Below are positions 45,870 to 57,473 of a DNA stretch of 64,000 bases, piece by piece. Every line of letters begins with the position of its first letter. Positions within the stretch are counted from its first letter, which is position 1. This stretch comes from Boletus sp. NGJ. Lineage: Eukaryota; Basidiomycota; Agaricomycetes; Boletales; Boletaceae. The DNA lies in the NCBI GenBank assembly GCA_019096195.1, contig JAGTXK010000025.1:1-64000 (forward strand). Direction: 5' to 3'. A model generated the notes under the pieces. It was not told where the DNA came from. It searched no databases and was given only the letters and a program-made list of their open reading frames with translations. Position numbers and translations under genes: made by a program.

Positions 45870-46040
45870 CCTCACCAATGGTATACTGAAGAGTGAAGGA
45901 ACAAGGTATTTCGGTTTACTCGTGCTGTGCAAAGTTGCTGTATAACACGTCTCCTTGTTCTCGATATGGTCTATCTGCCTCGTGTCCTTGGCGCTTATTC
46001 TTACTCGGATCCCGATGCAGGCAAGCAGTGAAACCTTCCT
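45870..46040 (-). promoter_or_regulatory. Conserved upstream block of WD40 paralogue 1
   Basis: About 150 bp directly upstream of the ATG is shared with the regions before paralogues 2 (about 50070-50200) and 3 (about 55240-55370), including AAGGTATTTCGGTTTACTCG and TATGGTCT.TCTGCCTCGTGTC on the plus strand. It is probably the 5' UTR plus core promoter duplicated with the genes. Confidence 0.6.
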
Positions 46041-47815
46041 TTCCAAACGCAGTCTGCGAATGCCCGTCATGTCTAGCGTGTGGGACTCGGTTCACAACGA
46101 GTGTATAATCTGCACTAGACCAACTCGCGATATACCGCGCAGAAAATACGGCACATTCTCGCATGCTCGAATAGTCTCGCTCACATGCTACCTCGTTGGC
46201 GCTAGCAACGCTCTCGGACGCTCAACGACATGTTCCCTGGCGCACCACGGGCGGACGTCTCAGACATCCGTATGAAACCCATGTGATTGCCAGAACTTGT
46301 TCTCAAGTGATATCCTGAAGTGTTCGAAGCGATCCTGGTATGCGTGTCAATGTGATCAAGTGCATGAAATCGTCTAATGTATTCTACTTTCATCCAAGGC
46401 CAGATGAAAGCGCTGTATTCCGTGTCCCCCCGGTTCACTTGGGTGGTCGAGAAACTTACACACGACGGCCGATGGGAGTGCCCCTACCGTCAGGTATTCT
46501 GACGGAACGAATGTCCGTAGAGTGAATGTATACATGATCACATGAATTCGAACTTTTTTTTACCCAGGCATTACGCACCGAGTATCCCGAATCTACAGCG
46601 AATCCCGGATTCCCGAGCCATCGCCGCGTCGGTCGCCTTTGTCCATCTCCATTCCGCGTCAGGTGTAATAAGGGGTAAGTTTTTTTTTTCTACAGTACTT
46701 CTTCACCTTTGGTTGTCGCACCGGATTTGCAGGGATACTTATCCCGCCCTCCCTCTGCGGAAGCACTAAACCGACTTCATCAGCACATCGTACCACGACG
46801 AGTAACCCAACACCCCCTTCAAGTTGCAACCTTTTAGCCTAACATTGGCATCCGTCTCGTCGTCGTCCTGTCCATACCTCGAAGGCTTTTGTTTCCACGT
46901 CCAGGAACTACCACGTCAAACCACCACACTTATACCACCACAGTATCCACGACAGCTCTTCGCCACAACCCACGCACGCCGGCCCAAACGCTCGAGCTCA
47001 GACACCTGGGGCTCCCAGACGCGTTTCCCATTGAATGGACACTCCTCAATCGTTTCGGGAGTGGCAAAACCATTGACCGAATCCTCCCTCCCGGTCGTCT
47101 TGTCCACTCTCCTGATGATCATGAAGACTCGTCATAAATGCGAGACCAATCAACCGATGTTTCGATTCGACTCCACACAGCTAGTATGCTATAGTCAAGC
47201 TTCCCTATTCATTACAGTAAATGCTGATCATGCAAATCCACATCCCAACCTGAGGCCCCGAGACCTTTTTGTTTCGATGGATTACGCCGGAAGTCTTCTC
47301 GAGTTCCACTGACCTTTGCTGCTGTCGCAAGCTGTTTGAGTTATACCGATACCAATATTAGATGAGTGATTCCACTCACAAGAGAAAGACCCTCATTCTA
47401 AAGTTCCTCACCGAGGGTACTCAGAAGGAATAGTCACTCTGCTTGCATCTCCTGCTCTGCCGTCGGTGACGGTGACAGGCACGGCACCAGTGTCTTTGGT
47501 AATGGGGACGATAAGCTAGGACGAGGAGCAATCGATGGAATGCGGGATGCGAACAGCGAAGGTGACCTTGGTACCAAATAGGCTGGGCTGTCCACCAAGG
47601 AGTGGTCGCACGACGTTCGTCGTAGGCGGGTGACTTCTGCAGGCTTCGATCGAGGTATACCCAAAGAACTTGGCTAGCGGTACTCGGCGCGAATACAAGG
47701 GAGGCTAGTTGGCATGGACAGGCTTGTTGGAACTTATACTGATGCTGCGAGATACATGAACTCAAAGGAATACATGGTTAATGTCCTTATAATCATGGTC
47801 CAGCGTAGTATTGGA
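46041..47815. other. Spacer between WD40 paralogues 1 and 2, with gene relics
   Basis: No intact gene. A block at about 46087-46165 (GGGACTCGGTTCA..ACGAGTGTATAATC) recurs at about 51680-51770. A block at about 46675-46760 (CTTCACCTTTGGTTGTCGCACC) recurs near 55640. On the minus strand near 47620-47440 a remnant reads KVTFAVRIPHSIDC and, in a shifted frame, LPKDTGAVPVTVTDG; a similar remnant lies on the plus strand at about 56430-56560. The plus-strand ORF 46824-47312 has no recognised motif. Confidence 0.45.
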
Positions 47816-50036
47816 TCAATGTGCTCCATCGTGTGTACCAGTGCGAGAACACAATAACCATGTGGGAAACCTGATTGAAAACCTAAGGGTAGAGTAACCC
47901 GATTCTTCCTGATGCAAATCTATTGTAAGTTTCACAATGTAGGTGAGCGGAAAGTAACACGCACCGTTAGTCGGACTCCCGTGGTTGAGGGTTGGGATGG
48001 GTTGGCTGCTTGTTGCGTCTAACACGACGTGAGCTAACGCGACGAGGTCCACCATCACCAGAAAGAGACGAACCGAGTCCGCCTTCCATGTATCCGCAGT
48101 ACCTTGTCCTCCACTACCAGATGCATCGTTGTTCGGAGGTTTGGGAATAGTAGTCTTGGTACGTGATTTATCCTGTGACGTGGGATGAGTGTCTACATAC
48201 AAATCCGAGGAATAACGAACCCCTGGCCTTCTAACGGTTTTTGCGACCGCTCGCTAAGAGTATGCTCGTCACACAACATTCGATTGCTTGTCGAGAAAAA
48301 GCACTCACTCGCTTACGTTTACCTTCAGCCATCCACGAAGGCCCTTCATTTGTGACATTTGGTCTCGCTGGGGAGTGGGAAGGGGATCGACGACTGGCAG
48401 GCTCGCGCGACTTTCCGGAACGTCGATCTGGCCGATGCGAACCCGTGCCCTTCATACCCTTTCTCTGCCGCCACCATTTGAATATCGAACGACCCTGAGG
48501 TGACTCGACCCCGTCGAGGTTTCCCTCTGGAGGTGTCTCTGAAATGGAGGGCACGGCTATAGCATCTGACTGCTGTACGACATGGGATGTGTCAAGCGGC
48601 GGTGCCTCGTCTTTACTAGAATCGGAAGAGGAGGCCAATGACTCCAGCAATGTCAATATGGGGAAGCACGAGAAGAATGTAGTGATCACCCACCTCGTCG
48701 TAATCGAACTCAAGAGCAGGTGTGCTCGACGGCACGTCAACCTATGTGATCGTGAGAATTCGCTTCGAGGGAAACGAACGAACTGATACCTCGATGAGAC
48801 CATCGCCGTCTTTGTTGTGTCCCTCGGACTGGAGTGGACTTGATTTTGCAGGTTGTTCCTATTGTACGTGCATAGTGACGGCTTCAGCGCAACCGTTTTA
48901 GTGGCAAGATAACAGATCCTACAGGCTTAGAATTAGGGTTATTGTCGTGGCCGCCCGCTGTCGAAGGTTGGTCGTTAGGTTGTACTGTGGGAGTGGATAC
49001 CTACATAGATTGTCAATGTAAGAACCTATCCAACATACCGGGACTATCAAATACTTACATTGAATGGACCACACAAATCTGGAAGAATCTTGCTGAGATC
49101 ATAAATGACAATTTTTCCATCGTCTCGTCCAGCCGCAAGATGGCCGCTGCCCGGTGAGATGGCAATTGAGGTTGGCTCTTGCCTGTCCTCGATGACAGGG
49201 CCAATCCGTGTCAGTGTTGGTGTGTCGAGGAACGAAATTGAATGCCGTGTGATGGCAACGATGAATTTGCCGTTCGCAGCTAGAACGATAGAACGGACGT
49301 CCTTGCCATCATGGAGAATTTGTGATTCAGAAAGCAGAGACCCAGTGGATGGATCAAATGACCTGATTCTGCTGTCACTGGACGTGCTAAAAATTTGTTG
49401 ACCATCACTTGACCATGAAAGCGGAGTGGCCACCAAGCTAGGTATGCCAATTCTGATGGTGACGAGCTTGTCCCCAGTGTGGCTGGCGAAAACGCAGATG
49501 TAATTTCTTGGGCAGGCAGTGGCGATGAGCTCGCCATTCGGGGAGAAACGGATTCCAGTGACTTCTGCATCATGTTTGAGCGGGCCAACGAGTCGCTCCC
49601 CGCTCCTAATGCTCCAAACGCTCGCTCCGTCTTCGGCAGTCCCTGTGGCAAATCTGGTCGAATCTGCGCAGATGTCGATTGCCCAGACAATGTTTGTGCC
49701 CTCTACGTGGATGACCTTTTCACGCATGTCTCCGTCCCACACACTTGCCCCCTGCCGATAAGTCCCGCACACTACCCACTTTGACACAAAAATGGCGCGC
49801 AACTGCAGTTCCATTCGCTTCCCGACCTCTTGACCGTCTGCAAGTCGCCATTGTCGAATCCCATCATCACTTCCGCCCAAAAGATGCTTTCCGTCGGGGT
49901 GGAACGCGACTGCGTATATCCACCTCACAGAGCTACCGGTATCAAGTATTAATGTTTGGTCTTACAGAATAGACTGAATAGTTAGCATTGCTCTCACTCC
50001 TCGGAGCTGCTACGCACCGTTATTCGTCGATGACAT
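47816..50036 (-). CDS. WD40 beta-propeller protein, paralogue 2
   Basis: Start MSSTNNG (ATG 50036), an intron, then a long open exon 49960-49059 with the repeats AVAFHPDGKHLLGGSDDGIRQW, AIDICADSTRFATG...DGASVW, GIRFSPNGELIATA, PLSWSSDGQQIFSTSS, IVLAANGKFIVAI, IAISPGSGHLAAGRDDGKIV. The basic tail is close to that of paralogue 1 (GRRSPSHSPAR-like region 48803-48231, KGKRKR-like MAEGKRKRVSAF, then DTHPTSQDKSRTK). Within the first tail exon one base is missing relative to paralogue 1 near 48905-48920, which shifts the frame after PVGSVIL. The propeller is intact but the annotated tail may end early or use another splice. Confidence 0.72.
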
Positions 50037-50210
50037 CCTCGCCAATGGTACACAGTTATAGGGTTGGAAGAGTGAAGGACAAGGTATTTCGGTTTCCTCG
50101 TGCGCAAAGTTGCTACATAAATACGTTTGCTCAATATGGTCTCTCTGCCTCGTGTCGTTGGCGCTTATTCTTACACGGATCCCGTTGCGACCAGTCAATA
50201 TTGGTAAAAC
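50037..50210 (-). promoter_or_regulatory. Conserved upstream block of WD40 paralogue 2
   Basis: Homologous to the block before paralogue 1: AAGGTATTTCGGTTTCCTCG, CAATATGGTCTCTCTGCCTCG and GGCGCTTATTCTTACACGGATCC on the plus strand. Confidence 0.55.
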
Positions 50211-53171
50211 CTTCCATCCTTTCCAAACGCAGTCTGCCAGCTGTTTTCGGTACAGTACCTATGGTCTGAGATTCAGTTCCCTTCTACCTCAGGCTCCAGC
50301 CAAAGTGACAGCCTCTGCCCAGGCGCCTTGGTCTACTGCCATCTCACATCCATCTGATCAGGTCAACTGCGTAGCCATTTTTGACAGACTCAGTGGTGCC
50401 TTCTTGTCATCGTTCAGATTACTCCTGGCGTCCTCTTCTTCATCTTCATGCTCTTCTAGCCAGAATCGCCTCGTTGGCTGGTCGAAAAAAGAAACGTTAT
50501 GGAGATCTCTCGCTTATATTGTGCGCACTAACCCTGCCTCTCCCGCAGTGCAATCAACCGCCCTGGAGATCCGCGCTGACTTTGTTGGCCGTCATAAACT
50601 TCTCACAATTCCGCAAGATGGAAGAGAACAAGATAATCGCGCTTCGTTGCGTCATACCTCCTCACTTTTCTCCGACACTGGATGGGAACAACTACTACGC
50701 CACACAGATATTCGCCTCTATCGGTATCTCAAGCATGACGGGACCTCTCCTCGCGACCGGTGTCTAACAGATTCATCATCTCCTGTCTCGCCCTCGCATA
50801 CTTTATCGAATCATTGGACCGTAAATGCACGCACTTTCACGACGGGATCGCCCAAGGTCTGATGATGCTCTGAATCAGTGGCCACGTGGCCGTCCCATCC
50901 ACAGCCCAAAGGGGGACTCCTCCGTTCCACTGGAGAGGACAAGCTGGTAGGAGCTGAACCATCTGAAGGTACACCTACGAAACCAGGCCAGATGCTGCCG
51001 AAACTCCCTTTCTCGATCACTCCTTCCTCTACACCTGCTAAAGAGCCATCCAAGCCACCGTCTGCACCATTGGTGACCCCGAAACTCGGAAAGAAAGCGC
51101 CAGGGATCGTCGAGGTTACAGTAAGCGAGGTACTGGCTGAACCCAACCAGAGAAACAGAGAAGATTCTGATTCAAGAGCGATCCTTGGAATCGATATCGT
51201 CTTCCACGAGTTCGTCCACTGTAAACGTTAACGTTTCTCTGCTGAAGAAGAGGGTAAAATTGTTGAGGAAGGAGCAACTGGCGGGGCCGAGTTGCAAGAT
51301 GACGGAGAATCGTTCTGGTACGACGTGCCATCAGACTCTGAGGCATTCAGTGATGTTGATGAATCTATGGTGCCGTCGGGGGCATACAACGAAGAAGAGA
51401 TGGGAGAACTAGTGGAGGAAGAACCTGACCCCACGGAATTTCCTTTACCTATAACGCCGGCAATCACGAGGTCAACATCCACGACACCCAACGCGGAACA
51501 CCCCAAGATCACTGTCTCGGCCTCTCCGCCACCTCAGACGTCTTCGCCTTCTGGCATTGGTGCCACCTGTCAGAGGTCTTAGCACGACGCCTCCTGGCTC
51601 TCACGTGAAGGATACTCCTTCACCAGCACTTCAGATGCCGATGCCTTCACTTGAAGCCTACTGTCGCCCTGTCCAGGCTGTGGGACTCGGTTCATACATA
51701 ACGAGTGTATAATCCGCACTAGACCAACTTGTGATATACATACCGTGGAGAAAATACGGCTCGTTTTCGCGCTCCCTGAGGACCCGTCCAGTCGAACGTA
51801 AGCGAACGGTTCTTGGGTACCCAGAGAGTTGCACAGCTCATCAACTACGTTCACGAGTGTGTTTTCTGCTTCCTCGTTATTCGCCTTGCTCAAAGCGGCA
51901 CACGAGCGGAATACGGGTTCCTGCCATTCATACGACACGTTGTCGAGACAAGCCGATGAAAATGTGCAAGCAGCGGAACCATTGTTCTTGACAATCAGGG
52001 ACCAGACGGATGGTTCGGTGGCATCACGAATCACGAACGGCACGTCACATCTCAAAACTTGAAAGGTAAGATGTCCCCTATTGGATATGGATCGTCATCC
52101 TAACCTCTTCACTTTACGATAAGTGATCCGACACGGGAGTATCTTGCACAAATTAGCAAGATGGGTTTATCTTCTACTTAGGGGTAATCATCGCAAGCTA
52201 CCTTCTTCCCTGCGGGCATCGCACAACTCTTCCAAGTCAAGCACTTCTCGGGATCCTCATTCTCTTTTAACAAGCTCTCCACCAACCCTGGAGAAGGCGA
52301 ACTGACCATCGGTGGTGCGGACATTGAGAGCGACACGCTTGTATCTGTCCCTAGTGACGGATGAGGGCTACTGGCAAGTTGACTTGGGAAGTATCAGTCG
52401 TCGCGACTATGATAGATAGCTACTATGCAGGGATTTCCTGTGCAAACTGTGGGCTCGACGGCATGTGTACGGGTACGTCGCGTATATATATAATCGAAGT
52501 ATAACATCATTGGACGTCCTGCAGTTCCATGCGCTGACATCGCTTCGACGACACCGACACTCACATTTGGGGGGAGAGAGTATCTGGTGTCTGTTGATGC
52601 ATGGATCTTCGGTCTTATTGATCAGGTGTCGGATGCTGGCGCACGCAGAGTGCGTATGGTGACACCTCTGGGCTGTTCTCCTTGGTTCGAACTACACGGG
52701 GAATGATATCGCCCTTGGGTAGATGGTACGCCTCCGTTGACATCGACAGCAGTCGACCGGAACGTCTGTGAAAAGTTGAGCGCGGAGTCGAGCGGGACCA
52801 CGGTCGGGCTCCCAACTTCCGCATGTTTATAGAAACGTTGATTAGTGACCGTCGAGGGAGCTCAATCATGGACGTTCCTATCGGAACTCGTACTGATCTT
52901 CAAAAGGAATGTTGAATGTCCATATTATCATGGACCAGCGTGGTATCTGCATGTAGTACATTGATTCACCGCATCAATCCATTCCACCGTGTGTACCCGA
53001 GCGAGAACACAACAACCACGTGGGAAACCTGATCGAAAGCCTGATCGAAAGCCTGAGGGTAGAGTAACCCGATTCTTCCTATTGCAAACACGTTGTGAGT
53101 CTCACAAAGCAGGTGAACGGAAAGTAACACGCACCGTTAGTTGGACCCCCGCTCCGGAAGGTTGGGATGGA
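50211..53171. other. Spacer between WD40 paralogues 2 and 3, with protease and acidic-protein relics
   Basis: Contains coding-like relics only. On the plus strand, near 51320-51400, an acidic stretch DVPSDSEAFSDVDESMVPSG recurs at about 55960-56020. On the minus strand 52055-51579 an open frame reads VWSLIVKNNGSAACTFSSAC and is unrecognised. On the plus strand about 52190-52640 remnants of an aspartic protease are visible (next entry). From about 52810 the sequence matches the 3' flank of paralogue 1 (from about 43472). Confidence 0.5.
52190..52640 (+). pseudogene. Aspartic (pepsin-like, A1) protease relic
   Basis: Short pieces in several frames resemble the C-terminal lobe of a fungal aspartic protease: FSFNKLSTNPGEGELTIGGA (about 52262-52320), GYWQVDLGSIS (about 52368), CANCGLDGMCTGTS (about 52442) and TPTLTFGGREYLVSVDAW (about 52550-52605). 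The active-site DTG segments are not seen. A related but differently decayed copy lies at about 56600-57030. Confidence 0.55.
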
Positions 53172-55208
53172 TCAGCTGCTTGTTGCGTCTAATGGGACGT
53201 GAGCTGACGTGACGAGGTCCACCATCACCAGAAAGAGACGAACTGGGTCTGCTTCCTTTGTATCCACAGCACCTTGTCCTCCACTGTCAGATGCATCTCT
53301 GTTCGGAGGTTTGGGAATAGTAGTCTTGGTACGTGATTTATCCTGTGACGTGGGATGAGTGTCTACATACAAATCCGAGGAATAACGAACCCCTGGCCTT
53401 CTAACGGTTTTTGCGACCGCTCGCTAAGATATGCTCGTCACATAACATTCGATCGCTTGTCGAGGAAAAGCACTCACTCGCTTACGTTTACCTTTAGCCA
53501 TCCACGAAGGCCCTTCGTTTGTGGCATCTGGTCTCGCTGGGGAGTGGGAAGGGGATCGACGACCGGCAGGCTCGCGCGACTTTCCGGAACGTCGATCTGG
53601 CCTATGCGAACCCGGGCCCTTCATACCCTTTCTCTGCCGCCACCATTTGAATATCGAACGACCCTGAGGTGACTCGACCCCGTCGAGGTTTCCCTCTGGA
53701 CGTGTCTCTGAAATAGAGGGCACGGCTATGGCATCTGACTGCTGTACGAACATGGGATGTGCCAAGCGGTGGTGCCTCGTCTTTACTAGAATCGGAAGAG
53801 GAGGCCAATGACTCCGGCAATGTCAATATGGGGAAACACGAGAAGAATGTAGTGATCACCCACCTCGTCGTAATCGAACTCAAGAGCAGGTGTGCTCGAC
53901 GGCACGTCAACCTATGTGATCGTGAGAATTCGCTTCGAGGGAAACGAACGAACTGATACCTCAATGAGACCATCGCCGTCTTTGTTGTGTCCTTCAGAAT
54001 GGAGTTCACTGGATGTCGTAGGTTGTTCCTATTGTACAGTGACGACGTCAGCACAACTCTTTTAGTGACGGGATGAGAAAATCCTACGGATTTAGAGTTT
54101 TGTGCTTGTCGTCACGGGCCGATGTCGAAGGTTGCTCGTCATTTGGAGTAGATACCTGCATAGATTGTCAATGCGGGAAACGGAATGTGGCCTATCCAAG
54201 ATGCTGGGACTAAAAAGGTACAAACACTTACATTGGATGGACCATACAAGTCGGGGAGAATCTTGCTGAGATCATGAATGGCAATTTTTCCGTCCTCTTG
54301 TCCAGTCGCAAAATGGCTACAGTCCATCGAGATGGCAATTGAGAATGGCCGTTTGCTGTCCTTGATGACAGGACCAATCCTTGTTAGTGTCAGTATGTCG
54401 AGGAACGAGATTGATTGTGGTCCGACGGTAGCAATAAATTTGCCATTGGCAGCGAGAGCAATGGAGCGGATGCCATCGTCGTTGTCATCGAGGATCTGCG
54501 ATTCAGCAAGCGGAGACCCAGTGGACGGATCGAATGACCTGATTTGCTGTCACGGGATGTCGCAAAAATTTGCTGACCATCACTTGACCATGAAAGCGGA
54601 GTGCCCACCCAACTAGGTATGTCAATTTTGATGGTGACGAGCTTGTCCCCGGTGCGGCTGTCGAAAATGCGGATGTAATTTCTTGGGCAGGCAGTGGCGA
54701 CGAGCTCGTCATTCGGGGAGAAACGGATTCCATTGACTTCCCCGTCATGTTCGAGCGGACGAACGAGTCGCTCCCCGCTCCTAATGCTCCAAATGCTCGC
54801 TCCGTCTTGGGCAGTCCCTGTGGCAAATCTTGTCGAATCTGGGGAGACATCGACCGCATACACCGTCTTTTCACCCTCTGCTTCGATGGCCTTCTCCATG
54901 CATATCTCCGTCCCACACGCTTGCCCCTTTGTCAGTCCCACACACTACCCACCTGTGATCCTTTGACACAGAAATGGCGAACACCAGCATTCCCGTTTGC
55001 CTTCCGACCATTTGATCGTCTGCAAGTTGCCATCGTTGAATCCCATTCCCATTCCCGCCCAAGAGATGCTTTCCGTCGGGGTGGAACACAACTGCGTATA
55101 CCAATCCAGAGCTGCCAGTATCAAGTACTATTGATCGGTCGTGCTGGATAGTTAGCGTTGCTCTATCACTCCTCGGAACCGCTACCCACCGGTATTCGTC
55201 GACGACAT
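53172..55208 (-). pseudogene. WD40 protein paralogue 3, frameshifted
   Basis: Start MSSTNT (ATG 55208), then VYAVVFHPDGKHLLGGNGNG and ISVSKDHRWVVCGTDKGASV. Near 54890-54905 one extra base relative to paralogue 1 moves the frame; the propeller continues as VYAVDVSPDSTRFATGTAQD to FATSRDSK. Near 54545 a base is missing and the frame shifts again, continuing SIALAANGKFIATVGP-like and GQEDGKIAIHDLSKILPDLY (about 54300-54230). The tail (53765-53424) is almost identical to that of paralogue 2, ending DTHPTSQDKSRTK at about 53330. With at least two frameshifts in the propeller it is best read as a recent pseudogene. Confidence 0.75.
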
Positions 55209-55380
55209 CCTCAGCATTGGTACACTGTAGTTGGGTTGGAAGAGTGAAGGAACGAGGTATTTCGGTTTACTCGTGCTGCACAAAGTTGCTGTATAACCAG
55301 TTTCCTTATTCTCAATATGGTCTGCCTGCCTCGTGTCCTTGGCGCTTATCCTTACAAGGATCCAAGGTATGGAGACAGCT
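55209..55380 (-). promoter_or_regulatory. Conserved upstream block of WD40 paralogue 3
   Basis: Homologous to the blocks before paralogues 1 and 2: GAGGTATTTCGGTTTACTCG and GCCTCGTGTCCTTGGCGCTT on the plus strand. Confidence 0.55.
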
Positions 55381-57473
55381 CCAGCCGAAGTGACGGCCTC
55401 TGCCCAGGGCACAGGCGGCTTGCCAGTGGCCCGCTGGCTGCCGAGTAGCCCATACCATGACGCCGATTGGTCGACCCGACCGCGTCAATAGGGCCTAGCC
55501 CAGTGAGGCTCGTGCACTGCCCAATGTTCCAAATCGACCATGACATAAATAGGTACAAGGAGGGACAGTGGACAGGGACGGGGCAGGTTCCATTTTTTTC
55601 TACAACACTCTCCCCCGAGGCACGAGGGTATGGAGTGCTTCTTCGCCTTTGGTTGTCGCACCGATTTGCAAGAATTCTTATCCCGCCCGCCCTCTTGGAG
55701 GCACTTAGGGACAGTGGGCCGCCATACCTTCGTTCCCAGCAGTATTTTAGGCTTGATAGGGAGTCGGCGATTGCACGTGTCGCGTTTGAGGCGGGAACAT
55801 CGTATCCATACTCCAAACCAGCGGACTGTGGGTTTCCTCTATGCTTGTAGAGCGAGTGCCAACTTATTAGCTTCGGAGCGTTGGTATCCACCTGGTTTCC
55901 AAACCGCTATGGAAGGAAACCGTCCTTGCTTATATCAAATGTCATCTTCCTCATTCGTGCCATCAGACTCTGAGGCATTCAATGATGTTGATGTTGATGA
56001 ATCTAAGGTGCCGTCGGGGGCATACAACGAAGAAGAGACGGGGAGGAAGAACCTGATTCCACAGACGTTCCTTCACCTATAACGCCAGCAATCACGAGGT
56101 CAACACCCACGACAACCAAAGCGGAACACCCCAAGATCACTGTCTCAGCCTCTCCGCTACCTCAGACGTCTTCATCTCTGACGTTCTTCGGTGGCCGCCT
56201 GTCAGAGGTCTTAGTACGACGCCTCCTGGCTCTCACGTGAAGGATACTCCTTCAGCAGCATTTTAGATGCCGATGCCTTCACTTACACCCTCTCTACCAT
56301 CGCCCCCGCCTTTTGGTCTAGTACCACGTTCAGATAACCGCCCCATACGCAGCTCCTCACTTGCGAATACACTCCTTGTCCTCAAGAGCAACGTGGAGAA
56401 ACTCCCGACCTGTCTCCAGGACCGCTGCCAAGTTCACCTTTGTCGTTTGCGTACCCCATCCCATTGATCGCTCCTGGTCCCAGCACAACGCCGCCCTTAC
56501 CAAAGATACGGGGGCCATCCCCATCACCACCACCGACGGCGAGCACTCCTATATCAGTGATATTGAGGAGTGCGGGAGAGTATCAAAGTTATTCGGCTCC
56601 AAGCTCTCCAATCGGTGACGCGGACGAGGCTTCATTTGAGAGCGACACGCTCGTACCTGTCTCCAGTGACGGATGAGGGCTACTGACAAGTTGACTTGGG
56701 AAGTATCAGTCGTCCCGACTACGGCAGATAGCTACTATGCAGGGATTTCCGGTACACACAATAGGCTCAACGGCATGGGTGCGTCACATATATGTATAAT
56801 CGTAGGATGACTTCGTTCGACATCCTGCAGTTCCATGCGCTGACATCGCTTCGACGACACCAACACTCACATTTGGAGGGAGTATCCCGTGTGTGTTGAC
56901 GCACGGAACTTGGGTCCTGTTGGTTCTGATTCGACAGACTGCATAACTGGCATGGCTATAAAATTTACAATTACTCGGAAGCGTTCTTGAGGGGGAACGC
57001 GCAGACGCATGACTCGAACGTTACCCCGTCGATTGTATAGTGCAGGTTCACGTGCCTGCGATGAGGGTGGGAGGTGGTAGCGCATTGAAGATATGGATGG
57101 TCTCGGAATGAGTTTGGCTCGATCATCTTCCAGCGAACTCGAGTTCACAAGGTGGCAATCAGCTCAGGGTTTGAGCATTCTCGCACCGAGTAACACTTGT
57201 ATCCACGAAGGAAAGCCGATTCCAACCTCCGCATGCTTATTGAGTTGATCGGTAACCGTCGAGTGAATATCCTAGGGAGCCCAATTCGGGACTCGTAGTA
57301 CTATTACATTGAATCATATAGATCAATGTGTCACATTGTGTGTACCTGAGCGAAAACATAACAACCGCGTCGGAAACGAGAATAAACACCTGACAGTGGA
57401 GTAGCCCGACTCTTCCTGATGCTGATCCATTCTAAGTCTTACAATGTAGGTGACCGGAAAGCAACACGCACCG
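55381..57473. other. Spacer between WD40 paralogues 3 and 4, with gene relics
   Basis: No intact gene seen. Relics on the plus strand: FVPSDSEAFNDVDVDES and VPSGAYNEEE (about 55955-56040, compare 51320-51400); FTFVVCVPHPIDRSWSQHNA followed by LTKDTGAIPITTTDGEHSY (about 56430-56550); and the aspartic protease remnant with STTPTLTFGG, VDARNLGPVGSDSTDCITG and YSEAFLRGNAQTHDSNVT (about 56850-57025). Sequence from about 57185 matches the 3' flank of the other WD40 units. Confidence 0.45.

Noticed and set aside
46824-47312. 162-codon plus-strand ORF in a WD40 spacer
   Set aside because: Ser/Pro-rich, no recognisable domain, no conserved counterpart in the other spacers, and it overlaps other frames of similar length.
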